Source of the DNA: Desulfonatronospira thiodismutans ASO3-1
GTDB taxonomy: Bacteria > Desulfobacterota > Desulfovibrionia > Desulfovibrionales > Desulfonatronovibrionaceae
Assembly (NCBI RefSeq): GCF_000174435.1
Contig: NZ_ACJN02000003.1
Span: 326,263 to 390,262, forward strand
DNA length: 64,000 nucleotides
Direction: 5' to 3'
Shown here piece after piece: positions 53,352-62,133 of this stretch (position 1 is the first letter of the stretch; each line of letters opens with the position of its first letter). The position numbers were made by a program, and so were the translations under genes. Under the pieces are notes generated by a model that saw nothing but the letters and a program-made list of their open reading frames with translations, was not told where the DNA came from and searched no databases.

Positions 53352-53672
53352 CTGAACTGGATATCTATCCGGCACATTTTTTTAAAACGGCTGCTTTCAA
53401 CTTTCTTATCTTTCATCATAACCCGGAATAGAACACTTGTCCATTACGGGTTTCCTGCCTTAAGATACGCTTTTACGCTGACAAAAACACTACAGATCCA
53501 CATGAAAACTGGAGTGTTACAGCCGGCTGCAATTTCAGTTTGATTATTTTTAACCGCTGCCCTCGCGCAGGGACCAGATAAATATGTTTATTACGCTCTG
53601 CTTTCCTCCTTTTAAGGATCTTTTGCAGGTCAGGACAAAGAAATCCGGACAAAACAGGGACAGAGCATGCCC
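53352..53672. other. Intergenic stretch after the MITE-like element
   Basis: About 320 bp between the element and recD2. I see no gene, RNA or clear terminator in it. Small translated fragments are not gene-like. Confidence 0.45.
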
Positions 53673-55841
53673 TCACTCAAAGGCTTTCTGCAGCCGATAT
53701 CTCAGGTGGGTGTAGCGCCTGGAGGCACCGGTGCTGCGAAGGCCCATGCCCATGGCCTTGGATGAACCAATGAGCACGGCCAGCTCTCTGGCCCTGGTAA
53801 GACCCGTGTAGATGAGGTTGCGCTGCAGCAGGAGATAGTGCTGGGTGACCACCGGCATAATCACCGCCGGGTATTCGCTGCCCTGGGACTTGTGCACGCT
53901 TACGGCATAGGCCAGAGTCAGCTCATCCAGCTCGTCCAGGTCGTAAACCACCTCTCTGCCGTCGAAATCCACCATCAACTCCGAGTCTTCCAGGTTCACC
54001 TCCCTGATCCAGCCCAGGTCCCCGTTGTATACATCCTTTTCGTAATTATTGCGCATCTGGAGCACCCGGTCCCTGACCCGGAACCTGCGGTAACCGCGAA
54101 CCACTGCGTCAGGACCGGGATTGAGCCTGTCCTGCAGAAGACGGTTCAACTCCGCAGTGCCCACATCCCCCTTGTGCATGGGAGTAAGAACCTGAATATC
54201 CTTCAGGGGATCCAGGTTGTACACCGCCGGGATGCGCTGGCATACCATGTAAGTTATAAGCTCCTGGATTTTGGCCAGATCATCCTGCTGTACCCAGAAA
54301 AAATCAGCCTGGGGCGGTTTTTTGTCCGATGAGACCGGAAACTTGCCGGTGTTTAAGCGATGCGCGTTGACCACTATGCTGGACTGCCTGGCCTGTCTGA
54401 AGATACTGGTCAAAACAGCCCTGGGCACTGTTTCGCTGTCCAGGATGTCCTTGAGCACGTTGCCGGGCCCTACAGCAGGAAGCTGATTCACGTCGCCCAC
54501 CATGACCAGTCTGCATGTTACCGGCAGGGCCCTTAAAAGCTGAACCGTAAGCGATGCATCCAGCATGGACACCTCGTCCACTATTACTGCGTCGGCCTTG
54601 AGCTTGTTGTCCTCGTTATGTTCAAATCCCCCGGAAGGGTTGAAGCCAAGCATGCGATGGATGGTGGCCGCCCCTGCACCGGTGGCCTGGGAAAGCCTTT
54701 TGGCCGCTCTGCCGGTGGGGGCCGCCAGCTTGATCTTAAGCCCCAGAGCGGAAAAAGTGCGTACCAGCATGCGGGTGATGGTGGTTTTTCCTGTACCTGG
54801 TCCTCCGGTAATGACAAAGGTCTTGTTCAGACAGCCATCAAGCACTGCCTGGCGCTGCTCCGGAGTCAGGCGGATCCTTTCCTGTCTCTCCAGCTGTTCC
54901 AGGCCGGCTTCCACCTTCTCCCCGGACAGGGCCGCAGGATGAGTACTCATGCTGCAAAGTCTTTGCGCCAGATCCTGCTCCACCTTGTAGTAGTAGCTCA
55001 GGTAAACCGCCCTGGTTATGCCCTGTTCAGGCAGATCCTGAACCACCACCCTCTTTTTCTCCACCAGAGAATCGAGAGCGGCCTGAACATCGTCAAGGGA
55101 CACTTCCCCCAGAAGCTCCAGCACCTTTTCCAGAAGTTCCTGTGCCGGGTAGAACAGGTGCCCCTGTTCCCCCAGAGAAAAAAGCTGATAAGCAATGGCG
55201 GCCTGCAGGCGCTCCCGGCTGTTGGGAGGAAGCCCCAGCTTTATGGCCATCCTGTCCGCGGTTTTAAATCCGATGCCCCGGATATCGTACACCAGGTCGT
55301 AAGGGTTGTCCTTGAGCTGCTGCACGGCTTCACCGCCGTACTTTCTGTATATCCTGGCAGCAAAGGTGGTGGGGATCTCGTAAGTCTGCAGAAAAAGCAT
55401 GAGGTTGCGGATCTCGCGCTGCTGCGACCAGGAGGCTTTGATCTTGTCCAGCTTTTTGACCCCGATTCCTTCCACCTTTAGAAGCCTGTCCGGGTCGCTG
55501 TCCAGAATGTCGAGCACCTTTTCCCCGAAAGCCGCTACCATCTTGCCGGCCATCACCGGCCCTACACCCTTGATCATGCCGGAAGCCAGGTACCTCTTGA
55601 TGCCGCTGATGCTGGCCGGAAAAACCTGCTCAAACTCCTGGACCATGAACTGCCGGCCATATTTGGGGTGCTCTTTCCATTCGCCCTTCAATTGAAGGGT
55701 CTCCCCCGGAACAAGGTTGCCCATGTAGCCGCAGACGGTAACCTGCCCCGGCTCGCCTGAGGCCTTCACCCGGGCTATTGCATAACCGTTGTTCGAATTG
55801 GTATAAGTAAGGCTGATTACTTCTGCCTTGATTTCCTTCAT
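53673..55841 (-). CDS. recD2: RecD2-type SF1 DNA helicase
   Basis: From the ATG at 55841 (start of the conserved sequence MKEIKAEV) this is 722 aa; the longer frame begins with TTG and is not supported. An N-terminal OB-like domain and tandem HhH region (KVEGIGVKKLDKIKASW; GIGFKTADRMAIKLG) precede the helicase: Walker A ITGGPGTGKTTITRML, motif II VIVDEVSMLD, a QLPAVGPGNVLKD block and the C-terminal YAVSVHKSQGSEYPAVIMPV. RecD2 acts outside RecBCD as a 5'-3' helicase in DNA repair. It is divergent from the thioredoxin-like gene. Confidence 0.92.
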   Translation of the reverse strand: MKEIKAEVISLTYTNSNNGYAIARVKASGEPGQVTVCGYMGNLVPGETLQLKGEWKEHPKYGRQFMVQEFEQVFPASISGIKRYLASGMIKGVGPVMAGKMVAAFGEKVLDILDSDPDRLLKVEGIGVKKLDKIKASWSQQREIRNLMLFLQTYEIPTTFAARIYRKYGGEAVQQLKDNPYDLVYDIRGIGFKTADRMAIKLGLPPNSRERLQAAIAYQLFSLGEQGHLFYPAQELLEKVLELLGEVSLDDVQAALDSLVEKKRVVVQDLPEQGITRAVYLSYYYKVEQDLAQRLCSMSTHPAALSGEKVEAGLEQLERQERIRLTPEQRQAVLDGCLNKTFVITGGPGTGKTTITRMLVRTFSALGLKIKLAAPTGRAAKRLSQATGAGAATIHRMLGFNPSGGFEHNEDNKLKADAVIVDEVSMLDASLTVQLLRALPVTCRLVMVGDVNQLPAVGPGNVLKDILDSETVPRAVLTSIFRQARQSSIVVNAHRLNTGKFPVSSDKKPPQADFFWVQQDDLAKIQELITYMVCQRIPAVYNLDPLKDIQVLTPMHKGDVGTAELNRLLQDRLNPGPDAVVRGYRRFRVRDRVLQMRNNYEKDVYNGDLGWIREVNLEDSELMVDFDGREVVYDLDELDELTLAYAVSVHKSQGSEYPAVIMPVVTQHYLLLQRNLIYTGLTRARELAVLIGSSKAMGMGLRSTGASRRYTHLRYRLQKAFE

Positions 55842-56163
55842 GTGTGTTATTATACAGTTTACGGCTGCGCCTGATTTCCCATGCAGCCCGTTTTTCAAGA
55901 ACCTTGATGCCGCTTACGGCAATCCCCTTTATATCAGTCAGGATACAATGACAAACAAAATCATGGTCACCAATAATAAAAGCCCCGGTCGGAAAGCAGG
56001 AGCATACTGCTTCCATATCAGCTATCCAGACATGTGCAGGCCTTATTACCCCGGCAAAACGCATTCATCTCCTTGACTTTCAGGCCGGTACAAGGATAAT
56101 TTCACTCTTGCAGGAAGGTTACCCCTTTTTCCACAAAACAGCAAACAGGCACGGACAAAAGTT
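55842..56163. other. Divergent intergenic region, recD2 / thioredoxin-like gene
   Basis: About 320 bp that must contain promoters for both genes. I cannot pick out a convincing -35/-10 pair and see no RNA gene; the small frames found are low-complexity shadows. Confidence 0.45.
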
Positions 56164-56598
56164 ATGAAAAAGGCACTGGCAGCAATAATATTTGTAGGGG
56201 CGGTTTTCGCCATAATATTCACCTATACCCACCAGATGGAACAGGAATCAGCCGCCATCATGGAGAGTATAACCCAGGAAGGCAGGGTGACCATGCTCAA
56301 CGTGGGGGCAGAGTTCTGCCCACCCTGCCAGGCCATGGAGCCTGTGCTCAAAGAAGTGCAGGAACATTATCAGGACCAGGTGCACATGCCTTACCTGGAC
56401 ATGCAGAAACATTCCTCCCAGGTACAGCATCTGGGGGTTCAGACCACTCCCACCCAGATCTTTTTTGATCATCAGGGAGAAGAAGTTTACAGGCACGAGG
56501 GGATACTCGAAAAAGATGAAATAAAGGACAAGCTGGACGAACTGCTGGAAAAGAACACCGCCCGGCTCCCCGGCTTAAGCCCGGCTGCTGCATTATAA
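56164..56598 (+). CDS. Thioredoxin-fold protein, membrane-anchored, CPPC
   Basis: This 144-aa protein has an N-terminal anchor or signal (ALAAIIFVGAVFAIIF). The active site is EFCPPCQAMEP (Cys52, Cys55), with the cis-Pro in TTPTQIFF. A CPPC centre is usually reducing or disulfide-exchange active. The thioredoxin domain is followed by a short hydrophobic tail. It probably maintains thiols in the periplasm. It is 62 bp ahead of ribF, possibly co-transcribed. Confidence 0.88.
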   Translation: MKKALAAIIFVGAVFAIIFTYTHQMEQESAAIMESITQEGRVTMLNVGAEFCPPCQAMEPVLKEVQEHYQDQVHMPYLDMQKHSSQVQHLGVQTTPTQIFFDHQGEEVYRHEGILEKDEIKDKLDELLEKNTARLPGLSPAAAL

Positions 56599-56659
56599 AA
56601 GCCCATGGCGGCGGCAGACCCCGGGCCATTGAACAACAAACAGGAACTCACACGTATTA

Positions 56660-57601
56660 ATGATTGTATATGATATAAACGCTCTTACAGACAAGATAGA
56701 GGGCAGTGCCCTGACCATAGGCAATTTTGACGGAGTACATGTAGGTCACCAGCAGCTTATTCAACAGGTCAGGAAAAGAGGCAGAAGAATGGGCCTGTCC
56801 AGCATAGTGGTCACCTTCGACCCGCATCCCTTAAGAGTCCTTGTGGGGAAAAAAACTCCCCCCTTCATCACCCTCAACCAGCACAAGCTTGAACTCATGC
56901 AGGAACTGGGGGTGGATTATATTTTATGCATGACCTTCAACAAGGACATTGCATCCATGGAGCCCGAGGATTTCGTGTATGATTTCCTGGTAAAAAAACT
57001 CCGGCTGCGGGAATTGATAGTGGGCTACGATTACGTTTTCGGTAAGAACCGCAGGGGTAATTTTCACCTGTTGCAGCAGCTTGGTCAAAAATACGGTTTC
57101 AGCGTGGACCAGTTCATGCCGGTAATGGTGGATGGAGCCATAGTCAGCTCCACCCGTATCCGGGACCTGGTGGAAAGCGGGCGGGTGTGGGAGGTGCATC
57201 CTTTACTGGGCCGTTTTTACAGTGTTGAGGGCCGGGTCACTACAGGAAGACAGCGGGGCGGTTCATTGCTGGGGTTTCCCACGGCCAACATCCTCCTGCA
57301 GGACGAGCTTTTTCCCAGCACCGGGGTTTACGCGGTATGGGCGGAAATATCCGGCAGCATACATGCTGCTGTGGCCAATATAGGCTACAATCCCACCTTC
57401 GGCAACGACTACCTTTCCGTGGAGGTGCATATTTTTGATTTCCATCAGGATGTTTACAACCACAAGGTCAAGGTGCATTTCGTCCAGCGCCTGCGATCAG
57501 AAAAAAAGTTCGCCGGGATAGAAGAGCTGAAATCTCAGATCACCCTGGACTGCAAGCTTGCCCGTGAAATTCTGAAGATGCCCGAAGCCAAACTCTGCTG
57601 A
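56660..57601 (+). CDS. ribF: Bifunctional riboflavin kinase / FAD synthetase
   Basis: At 313 aa it has both domains. The N-terminal FAD synthetase nucleotidyltransferase has ALTIGNFDGVHVGHQQLI and the conserved GYDYVFGKNRRGN loop with SSTRIRDLVESG. The C-terminal riboflavin kinase has GRVTTGRQRGGSLLGFPTANI, GVYAVWAEI and NIGYNPTFG. It makes FMN and FAD. The AAA-type weak ribosome site contrasts with the strong conservation. Confidence 0.95.
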   Translation: MIVYDINALTDKIEGSALTIGNFDGVHVGHQQLIQQVRKRGRRMGLSSIVVTFDPHPLRVLVGKKTPPFITLNQHKLELMQELGVDYILCMTFNKDIASMEPEDFVYDFLVKKLRLRELIVGYDYVFGKNRRGNFHLLQQLGQKYGFSVDQFMPVMVDGAIVSSTRIRDLVESGRVWEVHPLLGRFYSVEGRVTTGRQRGGSLLGFPTANILLQDELFPSTGVYAVWAEISGSIHAAVANIGYNPTFGNDYLSVEVHIFDFHQDVYNHKVKVHFVQRLRSEKKFAGIEELKSQITLDCKLAREILKMPEAKLC

Positions 57602-57694
57602 AGACCTGGTATTGATTAATCCCGGCAAATGGTTAATCTTTCTCAGGCAATATTAAAACAAAACCAGAGACACCGTGGAGGAACAAATACACGC

Positions 57695-58084
57695 ATGACA
57701 CAATCCCGGAAAAAATCCCCTTCGCCAATGGAACAAAAGCTGCATCACCTGGCTGGAGCGCTGCATGAAAAAAAGGCAACTGATCTTTACGCCCTTGATG
57801 TAACTGTTTACTGCAGCGCCTTTGAGGGACTGATCCTGGCCACCGCCCAGAGCGAAAGACACGCCAGATCCCTGGCTGATCACCTTCTGGAGGTGGCCCA
57901 CGGACAAAACTGGGACTACCTCGGCATGGAGGGATACCAGCAGGCGGGATGGATCCTGCTGGACTTTAACGACATCCTGGTACACATTTTTCAGGAAGAG
58001 CACAGAAGTTTTTACAACCTTGAAGGCTTCTGGAACCGCGGCCTGTCCATAGCCCTTGATCTGCCGGAGAATGACCATGCATAA
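57695..58084 (+). CDS. rsfS: Ribosome silencing factor
   Basis: From the ATG at 57695 (GGAGG about 13 nt upstream) this is 129 aa. RsfS blocks subunit joining during starvation by binding ribosomal protein L14. Markers: LHEKKATDLYALDVT (N-terminal), FEGLILATAQSERHARSLAD and GWILLDFNDILVHIFQEEHRSFYNLEGFW (the conserved D-V-I-V-H-x-F block). The frame is open to 57629 without a better site. It overlaps gpmI by 8 nt. Confidence 0.9.
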   Translation: MTQSRKKSPSPMEQKLHHLAGALHEKKATDLYALDVTVYCSAFEGLILATAQSERHARSLADHLLEVAHGQNWDYLGMEGYQQAGWILLDFNDILVHIFQEEHRSFYNLEGFWNRGLSIALDLPENDHA

Positions 58085-59621
58085 CAACAGAACTCCCGTG
58101 GTCCTTTTAATACTGGATGGATGGGGCCTGGCCCCCCAGGGTCCCGGCAATGCCTTTTCCCGGGCCCACACCCCCAACCTGGACCTTATCATGAATACAT
58201 ATCCCTGCACATCCCTTGAATGCTCAGGCCCGCAGGTGGGACTGCCCCGGGGGCAGATGGGCAACTCCGAAGTTGGACATCTGAACATCGGGGCAGGACG
58301 CGTAGTCTACCAGGACATTTTGCGCATCAGCCTGACCCTGGAAGAAGGACGGCTGGGGCAAAACCCTGTCCTGGAAGATCTTTTAAACCGGATGGGGCCG
58401 GAAAGCACCCTGCACCTCATGGGACTTGTCTCTGACGGCGGAGTGCACAGTCTTCAGGAGCACCTGCACGGACTTCTAAATATCCTGGGCCAAAAAAACG
58501 TCTCCAGGGTCATGGTGCATTGTTTTCTGGATGGACGCGATACTTCCCCCACTTCCGGAGCGCATTTTGTATCCCGCCTTCAGGAATACATGGAGTCATG
58601 CGGCACAGGCCGCATAGCAACGGTAATGGGCAGGTATTATGCCATGGACCGGGACAAGAGGTGGGAGCGTACCCGGGAAGCCTACGAAGCTCTTACCCTG
58701 GGCCGGGCCGAAGCGGTCAGGGACCCGGTGCAGGCCATTCAGGCATCTTACTCCCGGGGGGTCACCGATGAATTTGTAAAGCCCATGGTGCTGACAGACG
58801 AGGACAATCATCCAGTCGGGTGTCTTCAGGATAATGATGCAGTTCTTTTTTTCAACTTCAGGGCGGACAGGGCCAGACAGCTTACCCAGGCACTTTATCG
58901 CAGGGACTTTCAGGAATTTACTCGCAGCAAGGCTCCAGATCTTTCTGTAGCCACCATGACTGAATACGATAAAAGTTTCGGCCTTCCTGTCCTTTTTCCA
59001 CCGGAAAATCTGCAGAATATACTGGGAGAAGTTCTCTCCAACAACTCAATTGCCCAGCTGCGTATCGCGGAAACAGAAAAATACGCCCACGTCACCTACT
59101 TTTTCAACGGCGGCCTGGAAGAACCTTTCCAGCAAGAAGAAAGGGTGCTTATCCCCTCCCCCAGGGAGGTGGCTACTTATGATCACAAACCGGAGATGAG
59201 CGCTTTCCAGGTCACAGAAAAACTGTGCAGCCTTATCCGCCAGGAAAAATATAATCTGTACGTCTGCAATCTGGCCAACCTGGATATGGTGGGTCATACC
59301 GGCAATATCCAGGCAGCAGTCAAGGCCTGCGAAACAGTGGACAGGTGCGCCGGGTCAGTCCTGGAGGCAGTACTGGAAAAAAACGGCATTTTACTGCTCA
59401 CCTCTGATCACGGCAACTCAGAAGACATGCTGGCTGAAAACGGCAGCCCCAAAACAGCCCACAGCACCAATCCTGTTCCTTTCTGCCTGGTAAACTGTCC
59501 TGGACAAGAACTACGCCGGGAGGGCATGCTTGCAGACATCGCCCCCACAATCCTGGACCTGTGGTCCATAGACCTTCCTGCTGAAATGGACGGCAAAAGC
59601 CTGCTCTACAAGGAGAAATAA
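58077..59621 (+). CDS. gpmI: Phosphoglycerate mutase, 2,3-bisphosphoglycerate-independent
   Basis: From the ATG at 58077 (GGAG 7 nt upstream) this is 514 aa. GpmI interconverts 3- and 2-phosphoglycerate using two Mn ions. Markers: VLLILDGWG with metal-binding Asp, GQMGNSEVGHLNIGAGR with the phospho-serine, VHCFLDGRDTSPTSG, and LLTSDHGNSEDM. ATGs at 58071 and 58056 are alternatives. It ends at the base before the next ATG. Confidence 0.95.
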   Translation: MHNNRTPVVLLILDGWGLAPQGPGNAFSRAHTPNLDLIMNTYPCTSLECSGPQVGLPRGQMGNSEVGHLNIGAGRVVYQDILRISLTLEEGRLGQNPVLEDLLNRMGPESTLHLMGLVSDGGVHSLQEHLHGLLNILGQKNVSRVMVHCFLDGRDTSPTSGAHFVSRLQEYMESCGTGRIATVMGRYYAMDRDKRWERTREAYEALTLGRAEAVRDPVQAIQASYSRGVTDEFVKPMVLTDEDNHPVGCLQDNDAVLFFNFRADRARQLTQALYRRDFQEFTRSKAPDLSVATMTEYDKSFGLPVLFPPENLQNILGEVLSNNSIAQLRIAETEKYAHVTYFFNGGLEEPFQQEERVLIPSPREVATYDHKPEMSAFQVTEKLCSLIRQEKYNLYVCNLANLDMVGHTGNIQAAVKACETVDRCAGSVLEAVLEKNGILLLTSDHGNSEDMLAENGSPKTAHSTNPVPFCLVNCPGQELRREGMLADIAPTILDLWSIDLPAEMDGKSLLYKEK

Positions 59622-59861
59622 ATGAGCGAACCAAGCTTTATCCCCCCTGTAAAACCGGTGGGCATGGAACTGGTCATGTTTTATCCATGTCCGTACTGCG
59701 GACGCAACGTCCCCCTGCTGGCCCCAACGGAAGCATCCATGGGAAGCTGCGACTTCTGCCGCAAGCAGTTTCCACTGGTACCCATAGACAATACCACAGT
59801 ACAGTATATAAAGCTTATCCTGCACAACGGACAGGCTGCCATTGATCCCGAATATGTCTGA
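59622..59861 (+). CDS. Small four-cysteine (zinc-ribbon-like) protein
   Basis: This 79-aa protein has two CxxC pairs, YPCPYCGRNVPL and SCDFCRKQFPL, 20 residues apart, which suggests a zinc ribbon. A conserved N-terminal PVKPVGMELV stretch and a C-terminal VQYIKLILHNGQAAIDPE complete it. It starts at the base after the gpmI stop and ends the operon. I do not know the function; similar small proteins appear in related bacteria. Confidence 0.75.
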   Translation: MSEPSFIPPVKPVGMELVMFYPCPYCGRNVPLLAPTEASMGSCDFCRKQFPLVPIDNTTVQYIKLILHNGQAAIDPEYV

Positions 59862-59896
59862 GCATGAGAGCTAAAAGCACCATGCCCGGACATACC

Positions 59897-60022
59897 AAGG
59901 AGGGGAGCACATCGAGGCACGGCAACACTCTGTTGCATGCATCTGTATAAATACTCCGTCTGGGCCTTGATTAAACTTCCACCCCCACAGTAAATCCAAG
60001 CCACGGTGTAGCTCCCCTCCTT
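59897..60022. repeat. Repeat family copy A, inverted ends AAGGAGGGGAGC/GCTCCCCTCCTT
   Basis: A 126-bp unit with 12-bp inverted ends. The body contains CACGGCAACACTCTGT, GCATGCATCTGT and AATCCAAGCCACGGTGTA, shared nearly base for base with copy B. No target duplication seen at the edges. Confidence 0.75.
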
Positions 60023-60087
60023 AGCCTGGTAAGTGCCGGGGAAGGAAGGGAGCTGATTATCGAACCACCCCCAGCCCCTCCTTAACC

Positions 60088-60212
60088 AAGGAGGGGAGCA
60101 GATCGAGGCACGGCAACACTCTGTCGCATGCATCTGTCAAACACTCCATCTGAATCGTGATTAAACTTCCACCACCCAAGTAAATCCAAGCCACGGTGTA
60201 GCTCCCCTCCTT
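60088..60212. repeat. Repeat family copy B
   Basis: A 125-bp unit with the same inverted ends and nearly the same body as copy A, starting about 190 bp later. It is followed at 60217-60235 by an extra GGAGGGGCCGGGGGTGG segment that mirrors the sequence between copies A and B. Confidence 0.75.
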
Positions 60213-60267
60213 AGCCAAGGAGGGGCCGGGGGTGGTTGTATGAAATCCCTTCCTTATAAACATTCCA

Positions 60268-60375
60268 GAAGCCCACCACCCAAGTAACTCCTGGCCACGG
60301 TAAATCTCCCCTCCTTAACCCAGGAGGAGAGCACATCGAGGGACGGCAACACTCTGTCGCATGCATCTGTCGTGT
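60268..60375. repeat. Repeat family copy C, rearranged
   Basis: A related segment in which the order is swapped: the CCACCCAAGTAA...CCACGGTAAATCTCCCCTCCTT part comes first, then GGAGAGCACATCGAGGGACGGCAACACTCTGTCGCATGC-like sequence. It lies directly in front of the IS66-type element and is more diverged than A and B. Confidence 0.65.
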
Positions 60376-60450
60376 CTTTCCGGCAAGCCTGCGTGAAAAA
60401 TTTGAGGGCCTGGGGTACTATCGGTGACCAAACCATAAGGAGGACAACCG

Positions 60451-60789
60451 ATGCTACAGCAATCAGCCCCAGCCACCCGGCCAGGCCTTGAAGAAGTCAA
60501 GAGACAGTTCGAGCACTGGCGGGAAACCAGACACACACGATCTCCGATTCCCAACCACCTATGGGCCAGTGCAGTCAGCCTTGCCCAGGATTATTCCATC
60601 TGCAAAATAGCAAAGGTCTTGCACCTCAATCACAGCCACCTCAAAAAGCGGGTCCAGGCCGAGCAGGCTCAAGAGTCCCTACAGCCAGGTCCTTCCTTTG
60701 TTGAATTTGAACTCACGTCATCTTTGCCTTGCACCGATATCACCTGGAGACCGAAGCTCGAGATGGATCAAGCTCAAAATGCAGCTTAA
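60451..60789 (+). CDS. tnpA: IS66 accessory protein TnpA
   Basis: This 112-aa protein is Arg-rich and has a putative helix-turn-helix (YSICKIAKVLHLNHSHLKKRVQ, residues about 49-70), as found in IS66 orfA products. It has an excellent ribosome site (AAGGAGG 7 nt upstream). It is the first gene of the element. It probably binds the element's DNA or partners TnpB; neither function is proven in the family. Confidence 0.8.
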   Translation: MLQQSAPATRPGLEEVKRQFEHWRETRHTRSPIPNHLWASAVSLAQDYSICKIAKVLHLNHSHLKKRVQAEQAQESLQPGPSFVEFELTSSLPCTDITWRPKLEMDQAQNAA

Positions 60790-60846
60790 AGGTCCAGACC
60801 TGCCTAATCCCCTTGAGATCCTCTCGGCTTTCTGGAGCAAAGGGGC

Positions 60847-61209
60847 ATGATTCAGCTCACTCCCCAGATGCGCATCCTTGTAGCTGTGGAGCCTGTTGAT
60901 TTCAGAAAAGGGATCGACGGGCTGACAAAAATCTGCCGGCAGAGGATCAAATCAGATCCCTTTTCAGGCTGCGTCTTTGTATTTTGCAACAAAAAGAAAA
61001 CAGCCATCAAGATAATCACCTACGATGGCCAAGGCTTCTGGATGTGCCAGAAGCGATTATCCCAAGGCAGGTTTCAGTGGTGGCCTGATAAAAGCCAGAG
61101 TGGCATTTGTCCTCTGGCAGTCCATGAGCTGCAGCTTTTGATCTGGAACGGCAATCCTCAAAATGCGCAGGTTGCACCACAATGGAGAAAAATTCTCACG
61201 GAATTTTAA
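60847..61209 (+). CDS. tnpB: IS66 protein TnpB
   Basis: At 120 aa it has the diagnostic IS66 Orf2 sequence: PVDFRKGIDGLTKICRQRI, CVFVFCNKKKTAIKIITYDGQGFWMCQKRLSQGRFQWWP. TnpB is required for IS66 transposition along with the large transposase TnpC, but its biochemical role is not clear. It precedes the DruA-like gene by 45 bp. Confidence 0.92.
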   Translation: MIQLTPQMRILVAVEPVDFRKGIDGLTKICRQRIKSDPFSGCVFVFCNKKKTAIKIITYDGQGFWMCQKRLSQGRFQWWPDKSQSGICPLAVHELQLLIWNGNPQNAQVAPQWRKILTEF

Positions 61210-61254
61210 CTTAGGGGCTTGCGTTCCTATCCGTTTTCCTCTATATTCCCTCCC

Positions 61255-62133
61255 ATGCAAACGATACTGAGATACAGGGGCAGGGACATCACAGAAGAAG
61301 ATGTCCGGTTCATCAGACAGCTCATTTTCGAGCATCCTGGAGACAGCCGGTGGGCCTTGTCCAAAAAGCTCTGCACAGCATGGAACTGGGTCCAGCAAAA
61401 CGGCCAACTCAAGGACATGGTCTGCAGGGGGCTCATGCTGGCCCTGCACAGACAGGGGCACATAATTCTTCCGCCGGCACAAAAAGTAACTGCCACTGGG
61501 TACAATCGCAAAGAACCAGTCTCGGTTCAGGTGGATCAAACCCCACTTACATCTTCACTCAAGGACATCACCCCTCTTGAGTTTCGACAGGTGCGCAAGA
61601 CACCTTTTGAGGGCCTGTTTTCCAGCCTCCTCAAGGAGCATCATTATCTGGGCTACACCCAGCCTGTGGGCGAGCACCTCAAGTACCTGGTCTTTGCAAA
61701 CAAGCAGCCCATAGCCTGTCTTTCCTGGTCTTCAGCTCCAAGGCATATCGGCGTCCGGGACAATTTCATCGGCTGGACCCAAAAAGACAGGGAAAAGAAT
61801 CTCTTTCTTATTGCCTACAACAGCAGGTTCCTCATCCTGCCCTGGATCCAGGTCTCCTGCTTGGCCTCCCATATCCTGGCCCAAATGACCAAGATTGTGC
61901 AAAGGGACTGGGAGAGCATCTACAAGCATCCGATATATTACCTGGAAACCTTTGTTGATCAAGAGCGCTTCAAAGGAACCTGTTATTTTGCAGCCAACTG
62001 GCTCTATCTCGGGCAGACTACAGGCCGGGGCAAAAACGACCACACAGGCAAAGCAAACCGTTCACTCAAGGCTGTCCTGGGCTATCCCCTGACCCGAGAC
62101 TTTCGGAAGCGATTGCGGGGGCTCAACCGGTGA
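61255..62133 (+). CDS. DUF4338 / DruA-like protein carried in the IS66 element
   Basis: From the ATG at 61255 this is 292 aa (TTG at 61219 possible). It has a helical N-terminus (LIFEHPGDSRWALSKKLCTAWNW) and a second domain with HHYLGYTQPVGEHLKYLVF and IACLSWSSAPRHIGVRDNFIGW. A C-terminal block YLETFVDQERFKGTCYFAANWLYLGQTTGRGK matches the DUF4338 family. DUF4338 includes DruA, the defining protein of the Druantia anti-phage system, but relatives also occur in IS elements. It is placed between tnpB and tnpC, with its TGA overlapping the GTG of tnpC, so it is part of the transposition operon and not a full Druantia system. Confidence 0.85.
   Translation: MQTILRYRGRDITEEDVRFIRQLIFEHPGDSRWALSKKLCTAWNWVQQNGQLKDMVCRGLMLALHRQGHIILPPAQKVTATGYNRKEPVSVQVDQTPLTSSLKDITPLEFRQVRKTPFEGLFSSLLKEHHYLGYTQPVGEHLKYLVFANKQPIACLSWSSAPRHIGVRDNFIGWTQKDREKNLFLIAYNSRFLILPWIQVSCLASHILAQMTKIVQRDWESIYKHPIYYLETFVDQERFKGTCYFAANWLYLGQTTGRGKNDHTGKANRSLKAVLGYPLTRDFRKRLRGLNR

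Noticed and set aside
59681-60436. Three minus-strand frames with near-identical short peptides
   Set aside because: They are translations of the repeat copies A, B and C, not genes.
61255-62133. Complete Druantia defence system
   Set aside because: Only the DruA-like gene is present; no large helicase (DruE) or other Druantia genes accompany it.
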